NCBI GenBank assembly: GCA_002712305.1
Contig: PATE01000060.1
Coordinates: 1-20,175, forward strand
Length of the DNA stretch: 20,175 nt
Direction: 5' to 3'
Source: Gemmatimonadota bacterium
GTDB lineage: Bacteria; Latescibacterota; UBA2968; UBA8231
In this document: positions 10,801 through 17,299 of the stretch, one piece after another
Numbering within the stretch: the stretch's first letter is position 1
How the letters are laid out: each line of letters opens with the position of its first letter
The notes under the pieces: model-generated
What the model saw: the letters and a program-made list of their open reading frames with translations, nothing else
Databases searched by the model: none
Told to the model about the DNA's origin: nothing
Made by a program: the position numbers and the translations under genes

Positions 10801-12333
10801 GTAGGACGCACCCACTATTCGCGCGCCCTGCGCGAGGCCCCGACGCTGACCCGTGAGTTGGTCGAACAGGGGCAGCCCGGGGCGAATCTCATCATCACCC
10901 GTCGCGTCGAGTTTACCGAGGACAAACCCCATCCGCAGGCGGTCGTCGATGGCGGTCATCTGTATCTGAGTGGCGAGGCGTATGAAGAGGCGCTGAGACG
11001 TCACAAGGGACTGACCAGCACAGCAGCCAAGACAGCGGCAAAAGCCACCCATGCGAAGGGGAGGCGAATTGCGGCCCGCTTTGCGCACCCGGTTCGGGCG
11101 GCAGTCGTTTACCCCTTTCACGGCGATCCCGCCTATCTCGACGGCCGCCTGGAGGATTGCGGCCTGCCCTATTCGGTGCAGTCCCTGTTTCACACGTGGA
11201 CGACGTACGACAAGGCCAAGTATCCGGATATCTTCGAGCCGCAAGACGGGGTCGACACACCCAGAGAGATCGATTGGCTCGCTGTCGACACCGAGCGGGC
11301 GCCGGATGAGGCCACAGCACGCAGGTGGATCGCCGAGGGCACCGACGATGGAGTCTATCCCGGTCTGCGAACCTTCGCCGACGAGCACCGACTGGTAATG
11401 ATCAAGGATGCCGCTGAGTCGGGGGGGCGCAATGCCAGGGCTTTTGTGCTGCGAACCGTCGGAGCCACAACGATCGATAAGAGTGCCCTGGAAGAGGCGG
11501 TAGATTTCATCTACCAGGTCTCGCTGCGACACAATGTGGCGATTCAGGAAGTCATTGTTTCTTCGCCCGAATACTGGGCGACGCCGGCCTTCATCGAAGA
11601 CTTTGTGCATCGCCAGATCATCGAGTGGGGATCTGCGGTGGAGCGCGATCGTCGACCTCGATCGCCCTTGTATGGTTCACATCGGGTGATCGTCTCCACC
11701 GACGATCCAAGATCGGACGATCCCGATCGCTGGCATCTGTCTCACTGGATCACGCTCAACAGCAAGCAGCTGATCACGAATGTGGGTCGTGGTGGCTGTC
11801 TGGAACAGTTCCTGCCTCAATACATCGAGCCTCGTCATCGTGACGCTCTTTACGAGGGTTTGCGCAATGCGGCGCGTGCCGCCATGGATGCCCTGGCCGC
11901 GTACGAGGAGCGTGAGGGTGAAACCTATGAGGCCGAAACCGGTCGCAAGGTGGGCAAGGATCTGGCGGGGATCTCCTACGGCATGCCGCGATATCTGATG
12001 CTCGACTATCTGATCACGCCCCGCTTCGCCGAAGAGGGCGATCTGGTGGAGGTCCGCCAGCAGGAGGGTGGAGCCGTCTTCGTCCTTCAGCAGGGCGACA
12101 AGAGGCTTCACGGTACGGTAACGGGTTGGCGTGTGGTGCTGATCGAGCCCAATATCGGCGTCGGCCTGTGGGATCGGGTCGCCCTTCGCGAGGAGGCCCA
12201 TGAGTTGGCTGCCAGTCGCCGAGAGAATCGACCCTTCGAATGGGATCGAGTCGGCGAAAACGCTCGCATCGTGTTGCGTGACCTCACCAGAGCCGGTGAG
12301 CAGTATCTGAAGGCTCTTGGCGAAAAGGCCTGA
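4861..12333 (+). CDS. giant (2490-residue) protein of unknown function with C-terminal ATP-grasp-like domain
   Basis: One uninterrupted 7.5-kb frame, mostly helical, with no signal peptide or convincing membrane segment (residues 148-162 are hydrophobic but short), so probably cytosolic. I recognise no family for residues 1 to about 2060. A compact central region (about 1000-1350) looks enzymatic: it holds HPAGEGYGGYCVPKDG with Cys1064 and, further on, FIAVFSAEYKPD. Polar linkers lie near 1640-1665 and 2050-2065. From about 2070 the pattern is that of an ATP-grasp ligase: a pre-domain with GLPY (2101-2104) and TYDKAKY around Lys2118, Lys2182 before a glycine-rich turn ESGGRN, QEVIV at Glu2230, NVGRGG from Asn2307, MLDYLI with Asp2382, and IEPN with Glu2429 and Asn2431 as likely metal ligands. 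It is coupled to a second ATP-grasp gene 2 nt downstream. The reading frame is certain, the ATP-grasp call is from motifs by eye, and the overall function is unknown. Confidence 0.8.
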   Translation: MDDGGFPLRLVEHYNSRTGIWRARRTAGDLCGEAELQTGDRPFAELTWQLADDSADDVELTARLVERALRLVPRRFDSDPRLAALSKSLSNRQIPVRFFRQHHRILDIEIRDGKATLAVCADLAPALGVSIDSTKDDLVADAPEQLRAYEMLLALLLFYSFAVEAGDTPRAAMRWITRLYDQLARRERTHLHALLETRHLDAGNHVSVFLRRASEREDTSAEGQRWREQQITWLLGQDRLDLPYNRRAAIDVLLSEADVDDKRFLLYDVLREYDRDIEGDNILRIAGQVREAGQQLIFGRMSRAFHNQGTLFADAALIAPQADWSPLGERLWQAVEGNAELETVALELKLLLQGSREVALTQLEGACERFEEAVLDAQRDELMHRIQEARSRIEDHGDELEQPSLPPVTDASVVGATQNRLGIVDEIRRQLLSAPSRDAAYVVISQRPSPTGSHLLVKINEFDEPYLGKAANLRKLVRLAGDRVYSSPDYRWLRLADHWIEAIPLFIKEEVLIVDGHEQTRTVIDIAGMEESFREEMSDHWSANIQDVLRSEFAAAARRLLWQQANPPDGAGSADLSAGDELSVLSWARTTSENDDTMTDAICLVAAAIQNAYMADPVAAQEAVETDAQEPFLAMCSWLDETPPAAVSETLKSMATGVTGKALREVGGGQSLAWERFGPHALAPRRPLPVLHVLTTQSAGMTEGYVRTWLEESMALYQVIESAALGGEVEERQKRFRQRLNALGACIIRELGIWVEVEEVAAEEGIDQGAAVGRVVGRNRTVQEEVGVLGALLELQEEMGTQRQAGDIDDPLEVAEVLAQHEESLAEDALPRVADRNGTTLEEAVDDLLRRHPSLDRPQALRHVIDTDEDFRQDRTTFTRFLARRRLLETWAAAQGIDVDDRTRTYTRRYGRLAKTTARKQIVLENQLRGQALHPSLRMSAKGASKGFHLLYTPSRVDLGHRERESVETWSQWVGGADRAAARAGRQIYGLINKSVRSFDSLTEPEVLKTGENASMASHFAYSNAMSLMVSASGHGDVEEMGDQMSRRRDRIIHPAGEGYGGYCVPKDGLFLEFVLTLGRREKLQQLGIPVEHHARVARLANGLLDRRQDFDTRFAWEAWAAGLLSDEQALSDLMQIRAGQGPGAAPIPVFQVTRLAEVLVGLGQPELRDPERVTAALVARWGIHKMVAGAEHVNRFMPFYKAWLLRRGLNEAEARGGCSSGRPFIAVFSAEYKPDTQDGRFAAGMRKFEILTGSAQHLLYALDSDGQLLATLLSSGYDTLAADGRGPRVARLLGLADGDSQQLSTLFPAPREVDELRVVSPTGLSTQDLLSYTSDTRLEQIAEEARSMLLAAGLSEAEIEANVVSFGPRLRRWATSAPFEASDLDALALRVGSSIHALCLQVAGPERSYEHALQGADVLDLGIPHQELLDLMGDPARVVRLMLEGRQDSALVIVDGASGARRRALNRVDVMLWFAVAERMDRESSYVSIGLGASTVESWRVTMSRQRDRSSRLLTALESGARQEAETLYTRIIDDMHNEQEAQLQLAEIAKLRRFGRLRSRDEALARSLADIVAGRPLVELTFLDFLALGGLFLLDGAQRSEVTRVHSALSKGLVALGAQGWPAWEQEPAADWVNVESPPALEDFREEKGLESSNKASEDRPVVALEARSQLAARVEQARALNERQLAYQAVDTDSISFDEAYSCAKAALGSGDEDVSEAAFGTFLGYSRNALFALVSQMYQEDNAENAQRFVEHLSQLFLGRQIDNEHWRLIAGGYEDLGDFGRLAQVVSEQGGDDEQRRKRLDMVARGAELFYILLAVDSVLPHIRGDGDPPSLWRALADFFAETINDHFHEYRPWVYSRGMGFADLKGEELYEFSVHHHAWLYRYLRRVVTCYTEVSALPDQEQDLLLGNYLDDAQISAIGAGAATQIERHWRSYGQLRELAFIRNDGFPLPEVFVDFDPDLIDADQRVNHVIALPVGRTHYSRALREAPTLTRELVEQGQPGANLIITRRVEFTEDKPHPQAVVDGGHLYLSGEAYEEALRRHKGLTSTAAKTAAKATHAKGRRIAARFAHPVRAAVVYPFHGDPAYLDGRLEDCGLPYSVQSLFHTWTTYDKAKYPDIFEPQDGVDTPREIDWLAVDTERAPDEATARRWIAEGTDDGVYPGLRTFADEHRLVMIKDAAESGGRNARAFVLRTVGATTIDKSALEEAVDFIYQVSLRHNVAIQEVIVSSPEYWATPAFIEDFVHRQIIEWGSAVERDRRPRSPLYGSHRVIVSTDDPRSDDPDRWHLSHWITLNSKQLITNVGRGGCLEQFLPQYIEPRHRDALYEGLRNAARAAMDALAAYEEREGETYEAETGRKVGKDLAGISYGMPRYLMLDYLITPRFAEEGDLVEVRQQEGGAVFVLQQGDKRLHGTVTGWRVVLIEPNIGVGLWDRVALREEAHELAASRRENRPFEWDRVGENARIVLRDLTRAGEQYLKALGEKA

Positions 12334-12335
12334 GC

Positions 12336-13775
12336 GTGGATCTTCACCTGACCCAAGACCTGCAAAAAGCCTGGCACGAGGCAACCGATGCGCTGGGACT
12401 TGCCCGAGGCACCCGCCTGGATTCGACATCGGCTACGGCCCTGCTGCGTCGATGTCTGGCAATGGGGCCGGCAACTGGCGAGAGCACTACACCGTTGCCG
12501 CCCCCTGAACGATTGGTGCGTCTTCGGGGTCAGTTGCCACAACTGGCCTCGTGCCTGGTCGAGGGAGCCGCTGCGCAGGTGGCTCAGGCCCTGGAGGATC
12601 CCACGTACTGCCGTCGATTGGTTGAGTTGGCTGCCGACCTGCGGATGAGTGAGCGCATGGCACCTGAGATCTGCCTCGCGATCCGAGCGGATTCGATGGA
12701 GATGCTCTCCGAAGCACCCCTCGACGCGGTGATCTTCGCCGACCCCCAACTCATCGGGCATGAGTTGTATCCGCTGTGCATCGACGCCTGCGTAGCAGCA
12801 GGGCCGAAACACGTGCCGGTGGGAGTGCACTTGGATTGGCTCGTGGGCGACTCTGCGACCAGAGTGATCCACTACGATCTGGAAGAGGATCGATTCATCG
12901 AAATGTCGTTGGTGACACCCCGTCGGCTCGACCGGGCCTTGCCACTGGCCCTGGGTGCCGATGAGCAGCACCACCACCGTACGCTGGATGAGCTCTTTGC
13001 AGAGCGCTGCCGGAACCGTTTTCATGCCGCCGAGACGCTCGATCACAAGGCGATTTCCGCAGCCACGTGGTCGAAGCTCGGCCTGTCCATTCCCTCTCAG
13101 ACGGTGTGCCCCGTAGGCGATGTGGACGGTGCACGACAGGTGCTGAGCGCCGGGGGTGAGTGGGTGCTCAAGCCAGAAGCGTCGACGGGGGGGCAGGGCG
13201 TGGTCTTGCTGGAAGGGCCCATGGAGCTGCATCAGACATCCGACGACCTCGTCGAGTCCCTGCAGATCTGCTGGGCTCATGGTGATGCCGTCATCGAAGA
13301 ACGACGTGACGGACTCGCATATCGAGATGACCACGAGAAAGATCACAGTCTCGTCATCAGGTTGCATGTCACATCGACACCCGGCGGCCTGCACGTGGAA
13401 TCTGGCTGCGCCATCATCGGTGGCGACGACCTGACACCGGCAAGTTTCCATCACGGCGGGCGATCGATTGAACTGAGACAGGCCCTGGGCCAACTCGCCA
13501 GCCGCCGCGGAGAGTGGATCTGCGTCGATGTGGCACAGATCATCACCGACCTGCAGCAGACGGCGACGGCAGCGGTAACCGCTGTTGCCGACCTCGATCT
13601 GGTCGGTGTGGATCTGGTCCTCGATCTTGTGGGCAACAGGGTCGTGCCCGTACTGATCGAGGCAAATGCCCGTCCCGCCGGGCTGATCCATTCTCGTCGA
13701 CTCTCGGATGGATTGGCGGGTGTGTCCAATTCTCTCTGGACGACACCGGTGGTCAAACAAGAGACGGTGTCGTGA
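12336..13775 (+). CDS. ATP-grasp domain protein (putative carboxylate-amine/thiol-type ligase)
   Basis: This is a 479-residue soluble protein. Residues 1 to about 225 are an unfamiliar, mostly helical N-terminal domain. An ATP-grasp fold follows: a pre-grasp helix with LDHKAISAATWSKLGL (235-250), an ATP-binding strand WVLKPEASTGGQGV with Lys279 and the glycine loop, a second strand AVIEERRDG near Glu321, and the metal-binding end VGVDLVLD (423-430) then VLIEANARPAG with Glu442 and Asn444. Such enzymes make an acyl-phosphate and join a carboxylate to a nucleophile; nothing visible gives the substrate. The GTG start is 2 nt after the giant gene's stop and has AAAAGG about 7 nt upstream. The stop overlaps the next start by 4 nt (GTGA). 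It is clearly different in sequence from the ATP-grasp module ending the giant protein, so it is not a simple local duplication. Confidence 0.85.
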   Translation: MDLHLTQDLQKAWHEATDALGLARGTRLDSTSATALLRRCLAMGPATGESTTPLPPPERLVRLRGQLPQLASCLVEGAAAQVAQALEDPTYCRRLVELAADLRMSERMAPEICLAIRADSMEMLSEAPLDAVIFADPQLIGHELYPLCIDACVAAGPKHVPVGVHLDWLVGDSATRVIHYDLEEDRFIEMSLVTPRRLDRALPLALGADEQHHHRTLDELFAERCRNRFHAAETLDHKAISAATWSKLGLSIPSQTVCPVGDVDGARQVLSAGGEWVLKPEASTGGQGVVLLEGPMELHQTSDDLVESLQICWAHGDAVIEERRDGLAYRDDHEKDHSLVIRLHVTSTPGGLHVESGCAIIGGDDLTPASFHHGGRSIELRQALGQLASRRGEWICVDVAQIITDLQQTATAAVTAVADLDLVGVDLVLDLVGNRVVPVLIEANARPAGLIHSRRLSDGLAGVSNSLWTTPVVKQETVS

Positions 13776-15625
13776 AGGAAGCGGGAGCACGTCTTCTAAC
13801 CACGAAGACCATCGAAGACGCCCGGGGTCTGATCGATCAGGCCCTGCGTGAGGTCCGAGATGAGACGGGCCTGAAAGATCGGCGGGAGCTTCTGCGCACC
13901 CTGGTCCTCGGTGGTCTGAGCGAGACGCTGAATGTGGCCCCTGGCATCGACCATCTGCTCAATGCCATGCCGGCAGAAGAATGGGAAGTGCAGTTCGGAC
14001 CGGCCGTGGAAAAGGAACTTCCCGGCTTGCTCGTCGACGTCGTGGATAGCATGGCCGATGTACCCCACGTCGATGTGCTTCGACTGATTCCGCCAGAGGC
14101 TCACAAGACGTGGGTCGCCTGTATCAAGAAGCTGAGTGGATATATCGACGGTGTGGACGAAGAGCACCGTCGACTACGCGGCATGCGCGCCTCTATGATC
14201 TTCGCCGATCTGTTTGCGCAGTTGAACGACCCTAAGATCTGGCGCCGCCGCACAGTAACACCCTGTTCGATCGACAACAAGCAGATTCGCGCACTGAAGG
14301 AAACCAAGCAGATCGACGAATTGCCCGCGGCCTACCTGGCTCGCGTGAATCAGCTGCAACGGATCGACCTGCGTCACAGTCTTCTCGCCGTAAGCAGTGA
14401 CGACCTGGCCGGACAGATGTCCCAGGAGGACGCGGAGCTGCGCTTTGAGGTGCGGTCCCCATTGCGTCTCGGCCTGTCGAGTGCCAACGCATCGGACAAT
14501 CATGCACGCAGCAAAGAGCAGGGCGGCAAGACGCTGAATGCCGGCATCGACTTGCACACCAGCGGCAGCGATGCGCCGGCGCCGCCCCTGCACGTCACTG
14601 CACGACGACTGGCCGATCCTCGACTCGTGCTGAGATCTCGCTCTGCTGATTTCGAGGCCGACTTCGAGGCTGACCTTCGAGGGAATCCGACGACACAGAG
14701 TGAGTTGTTCTTTGCCTACAAACGTGGCGGCGACGAATCTCTGCGGATGCTCAAGCAAGCTCTCGTCCACACGGGGATCGTAGAGGACAACTCCGATGAT
14801 ATCGTCCGCGACATCGCCGGATTCACCGAAGGCGGAGGCCTTGAGATCGTCACCTCCAGCGCTGTCCTGCAAGGATCAGGTCTGGGCACCAGTAGTATTC
14901 TGGCGGCATCCATTCTCAAAGTGTTGTATCGCCTGGCTCAGCATAGTGCCGGTGGTGCTGAGGAGTATCCCTTCCTCTACGACCAGAGTGTTCTTCTAGA
15001 GCAGTCCATCGGGCTGAACTCGGGCTGGCAGGATGCCCGCGGCGCGTGCGGCGGATCGAGTGCGGTCAAGGATTTCTACGCCCCACCAACAGCTGGCCTG
15101 CCCACCCCGGAGATGTGCTTCGTCGACGTCGACGAGGACATATTCCATCAGCGTGTCGTCCTTTTCGACACAGGAATTGCTCGAGGCGCGACGCGAGGGC
15201 TCAATGTTATACTCGAGAGTTATCTGCGCCGAGACCGGGATCGATACAGCGCCATGCGGAAGTCTCTCGCGATCCATGATGAGATCGTCGAGGCCCTGAG
15301 CCAGGGAGACTACCCGCGGCTCGGAGCGTTGGCCAGTCGCTATTGGGCGTATCGCTGCGTCCTTGATCCGGAAGCGACCAGCGACGCCATTCAACAGTTG
15401 TTCTCCGCTCCCCTGTCCGATCTTCACGAAGGAGGGATGCTGACCGGCGCCGGTGGCGGCGGTTTTGCCCTCCTTATTGCCCGCGAAGGTGAAGAGGAGA
15501 GCCTTAGAGAGTGTCTGTCCAAAATGAAGGACCAGCGCGCATACGCCAGCAGCGCCGTCGTCGACTACCGACTGAATCGAACGGGACTTCAGCTCGAAAC
15601 AAGCCCCGCAGAGGCGACGGGATGA
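13772..15625 (+). CDS. GHMP-family kinase, L-fucokinase-like, with unknown N-terminal domain
   Basis: This is a 617-residue protein. Residues from about 224 to the end form a GHMP kinase: a first strand at EVRSPLRLGL (226-235), then a stretch like the fucokinase TLNAGIDL and LVLRSRS segments, the phosphate loop GSGLGTSSILA (from Gly368), SGWQDARG with candidate catalytic Asp421, and the third GHMP motif GAGGGGF at 559-565. The GSGLGTSS loop and GWQD motif most resemble L-fucokinase and the kinase half of FKP, with sugar-1-kinase activity. The first 220 residues are helical and unrecognised; they are far too short for FKP's GDP-fucose pyrophosphorylase half. I chose the GTG at 13772, which overlaps the upstream TGA; the frame is open further back only inside the ATP-grasp gene. 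The substrate is unproven and may be a heptose or another polyol. Confidence 0.85.
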   Translation: MKEAGARLLTTKTIEDARGLIDQALREVRDETGLKDRRELLRTLVLGGLSETLNVAPGIDHLLNAMPAEEWEVQFGPAVEKELPGLLVDVVDSMADVPHVDVLRLIPPEAHKTWVACIKKLSGYIDGVDEEHRRLRGMRASMIFADLFAQLNDPKIWRRRTVTPCSIDNKQIRALKETKQIDELPAAYLARVNQLQRIDLRHSLLAVSSDDLAGQMSQEDAELRFEVRSPLRLGLSSANASDNHARSKEQGGKTLNAGIDLHTSGSDAPAPPLHVTARRLADPRLVLRSRSADFEADFEADLRGNPTTQSELFFAYKRGGDESLRMLKQALVHTGIVEDNSDDIVRDIAGFTEGGGLEIVTSSAVLQGSGLGTSSILAASILKVLYRLAQHSAGGAEEYPFLYDQSVLLEQSIGLNSGWQDARGACGGSSAVKDFYAPPTAGLPTPEMCFVDVDEDIFHQRVVLFDTGIARGATRGLNVILESYLRRDRDRYSAMRKSLAIHDEIVEALSQGDYPRLGALASRYWAYRCVLDPEATSDAIQQLFSAPLSDLHEGGMLTGAGGGGFALLIAREGEEESLRECLSKMKDQRAYASSAVVDYRLNRTGLQLETSPAEATG

Positions 15626-15686
15626 GATTCACCCAGAGATCTGCCAGCACAGTACTCGATCGACCGAAACCCAGGAGAAGCCATCC

Positions 15687-16454
15687 ATGATCATGAAGGA
15701 TCGCACCACCTTCATTGCCGGCGTTGCCAACCACCGCAGCATTGCGTGGAGTATCGCTAAAGCTATCGACGCCGCCGGAGGGCGACTGGCCCTGGGGTAT
15801 CTGGGCGAACGGGAACGTGAGGGGATTGAGAAAATCGTCGGTCAGTTGGAGGGCTCTCCCATGCTGGTGCAGTGTGACGTCAATGACGGTGATTCGGTGC
15901 ACGCCGCCTTCGACGCCGTAGGCAAGGAGATGGGCCACCTCGACAGCCTGGTCCATGCCATCGCTTTCGCCAAGCGCGAAGACCTTGACGGCCGCTTCAA
16001 GGACACGTCGCGAGATGGATTTGAGTTGGCCCTCGGCGTGAGCGCTTATTCGCTGAATGTGCTCACACAGGCCGCTGAACCATTGATGAAGGAAGGCTCC
16101 TCCATCGTAGCGCTCACCTTCCTCGGCAGTGAGCGGGCCGTGCCGAACTATAACGTGATGGGCGTCGCCAAGGCTGCCCTGGAAGCCAGTGTCCGATACC
16201 TGGCCCGTGACCTCGGTCCCCAGGGTATCCGCGTCAACGCGTTGTCCGCCGGTCCCATCAAGACCCTGGCCGCGCGAGGGATCAAGGACTTCCCTGAGAT
16301 GCTCCGGACCCATGCCGAACGCGCGGCGATGAAACGCAATGTGACGGTGGAAGAGGTGGGGCAGGCAGGTCTGTTTCTCTGCAGCCCCATGAGCAGTGGC
16401 ATGACCGGTGATATCCTGTACGTCGACGCAGGTTACCGCTTCATGGCCGGCTAG
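15687..16454 (+). CDS. fabI: enoyl-[acyl-carrier-protein] reductase (NADH), FabI
   Basis: This 255-residue short-chain dehydrogenase-type enzyme reduces trans-2-enoyl-ACP in the last step of each fatty-acid elongation cycle. The cofactor loop is GVANHRSIAWSIA (from Gly12). The active site is NYNVMGVAK with Tyr155 and Lys162, matching Tyr156 and Lys163 of E. coli FabI, followed by the family signature VNALSAGPIKTLAA. The length is typical. The residue matching E. coli Tyr146 is Phe145 (TFLGSERA); the usual catalytic Tyr-Lys pair is intact. AGGAGA lies about 10 nt before the ATG at 15687, which favours it over the ATG at 15693. The 61-nt gap after the GHMP gene has no terminator that I can see, so fabI may be read from the upstream operon. 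It converges on the minus-strand gene with a 12-nt gap. Confidence 0.96.
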   Translation: MIMKDRTTFIAGVANHRSIAWSIAKAIDAAGGRLALGYLGEREREGIEKIVGQLEGSPMLVQCDVNDGDSVHAAFDAVGKEMGHLDSLVHAIAFAKREDLDGRFKDTSRDGFELALGVSAYSLNVLTQAAEPLMKEGSSIVALTFLGSERAVPNYNVMGVAKAALEASVRYLARDLGPQGIRVNALSAGPIKTLAARGIKDFPEMLRTHAERAAMKRNVTVEEVGQAGLFLCSPMSSGMTGDILYVDAGYRFMAG

Positions 16455-16466
16455 TCGGGCAGGGCG

Positions 16467-17153
16467 TCATGAAGGGGGTGGCAGGTCGAGACCCTCGAGG
16501 GCCGCGAGACTGCGCGACGCCGACAGCCCGCCGGCCTGTTGTTGAGCCTGAAGATGGTCACGAAGAAAGGCGGCCTCGCCTGGTTGATCGACATCATACC
16601 AGACGGGCAGCAGCGCTAGACGATGCCCCGCCGCGGCGGCCAGCGTCTGTTTCAAGACCATCCCCGTGCCCCATTCGATGTCGTCAGAGAACAGCGCCGG
16701 TATCCGGGCGGATAGTCCGATCAGATAGTACCCTCCGTCCGTCGAGGGGCCGACCACAATCTCATGGGTTCGCAGCAGATCGAAGGCCTGATCCAGAAAG
16801 TCAACCGGTAGCGAAGGGCTGTCTGTGCCGATGACGACCGTCGACTGCGAACCGGCAGCAAACGCGTCGTCAAACAGACCCGACAGACGAGCCCCCAGCG
16901 AGCCGTCAACCTGGGGGAGGTAGTCAAAGTCGCCCACCGAGTTCAGTAGCCTCGGAAGCCCGTCAGCAGCCCCTTCACCTGTGTAGACGACCACTTTCGT
17001 CGTTGCCGAACATGTAGCCAGGGTCGCTGCCGTGTCCTGCAGGAAAGCGGTGTATAGGTTGGCCGCCTGCTCAGGAGACAGAACCGATTGGAGTCGGGTC
17101 TTCACCTTTCCGGCGTGGGGCTGTCTGGCAAACATAGCGGCCCATTGGGTCAC
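16467..17153 (-). CDS. TIGR04282/DUF2064 family glycosyltransferase-like protein
   Basis: This 228-residue protein has a GT-A/nucleotidyltransferase-like fold. The family marks are an N-terminal MFARQPHAGKVKTRL (7-21), VVIGTDSPSLP with Asp111 (106-116), GPSTDGGYYLIGL (135-147), and WYDVDQPGE (185-193) near the end. These match TIGR04282 (DUF2064), often named rSAM/selenodomain-associated transferase 1, whose substrates are mostly unknown. I chose the GTG at 17153 because AAGGAGG lies 4 nt before it and the family motif begins soon after; an upstream ATG at 17186 adds 11 residues unlike the family and has no such site. It faces away from the Rid operon and converges with fabI, so it is probably its own unit. 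Confidence 0.88.
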   Translation of the reverse strand: MTQWAAMFARQPHAGKVKTRLQSVLSPEQAANLYTAFLQDTAATLATCSATTKVVVYTGEGAADGLPRLLNSVGDFDYLPQVDGSLGARLSGLFDDAFAAGSQSTVVIGTDSPSLPVDFLDQAFDLLRTHEIVVGPSTDGGYYLIGLSARIPALFSDDIEWGTGMVLKQTLAAAAGHRLALLPVWYDVDQPGEAAFLRDHLQAQQQAGGLSASRSLAALEGLDLPPPS

Positions 17154-17299
17154 AGATCCTCCTTCGCTGCGGTTGTAGCTGCGCAATCACGACAATAGTT
17201 TAGTTTCTCTGTTCTGCATATCGGACTATCGGCATATCGCGAAAAAGACCACTGACTGATTTCCATACCGCTTCACTTGCTTGAGGAGAGTATCGATCC
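17154..17299. promoter_or_regulatory. divergent intergenic region with 8-bp tandem repeats
   Basis: This 146-nt gap separates the minus-strand transferase from the plus-strand Rid operon and should hold both promoters. It is more AT-rich than its neighbours. Three copies of TATCGG/TATCGC start at 17219, 17227 and 17235, with an exact 8-nt step, and could form an operator. I could not pick a convincing -35/-10 pair for either direction. Confidence 0.4.
17158..17164 (-). promoter_or_regulatory. strong Shine-Dalgarno site of the TIGR04282 gene
   Basis: On the minus strand the bases read AAGGAGG, then ATCT, then the GTG start at 17153. This decides the start in favour of GTG over the ATG 33 nt upstream. 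Confidence 0.7.

Noticed and set aside
10495-11610. 371-codon minus-strand frame opposite the giant gene
   Set aside because: It is antisense to an uninterrupted coding frame and has no recognisable domain.
13514-13771. 86-codon upstream extension of the GHMP kinase frame
   Set aside because: It lies wholly inside the ATP-grasp gene in another frame and reads as low-quality Arg- and Gly-rich sequence. The GTG at 13772, overlapping the upstream stop, is the natural start.
12108-13790. Long open frame of 560 codons on the minus strand, opposite the ATP-grasp gene
   Set aside because: It lies antisense to well-supported coding sequence with ATP-grasp motifs. Long antisense frames are common in GC-rich genes, and its product shows no recognisable motif.
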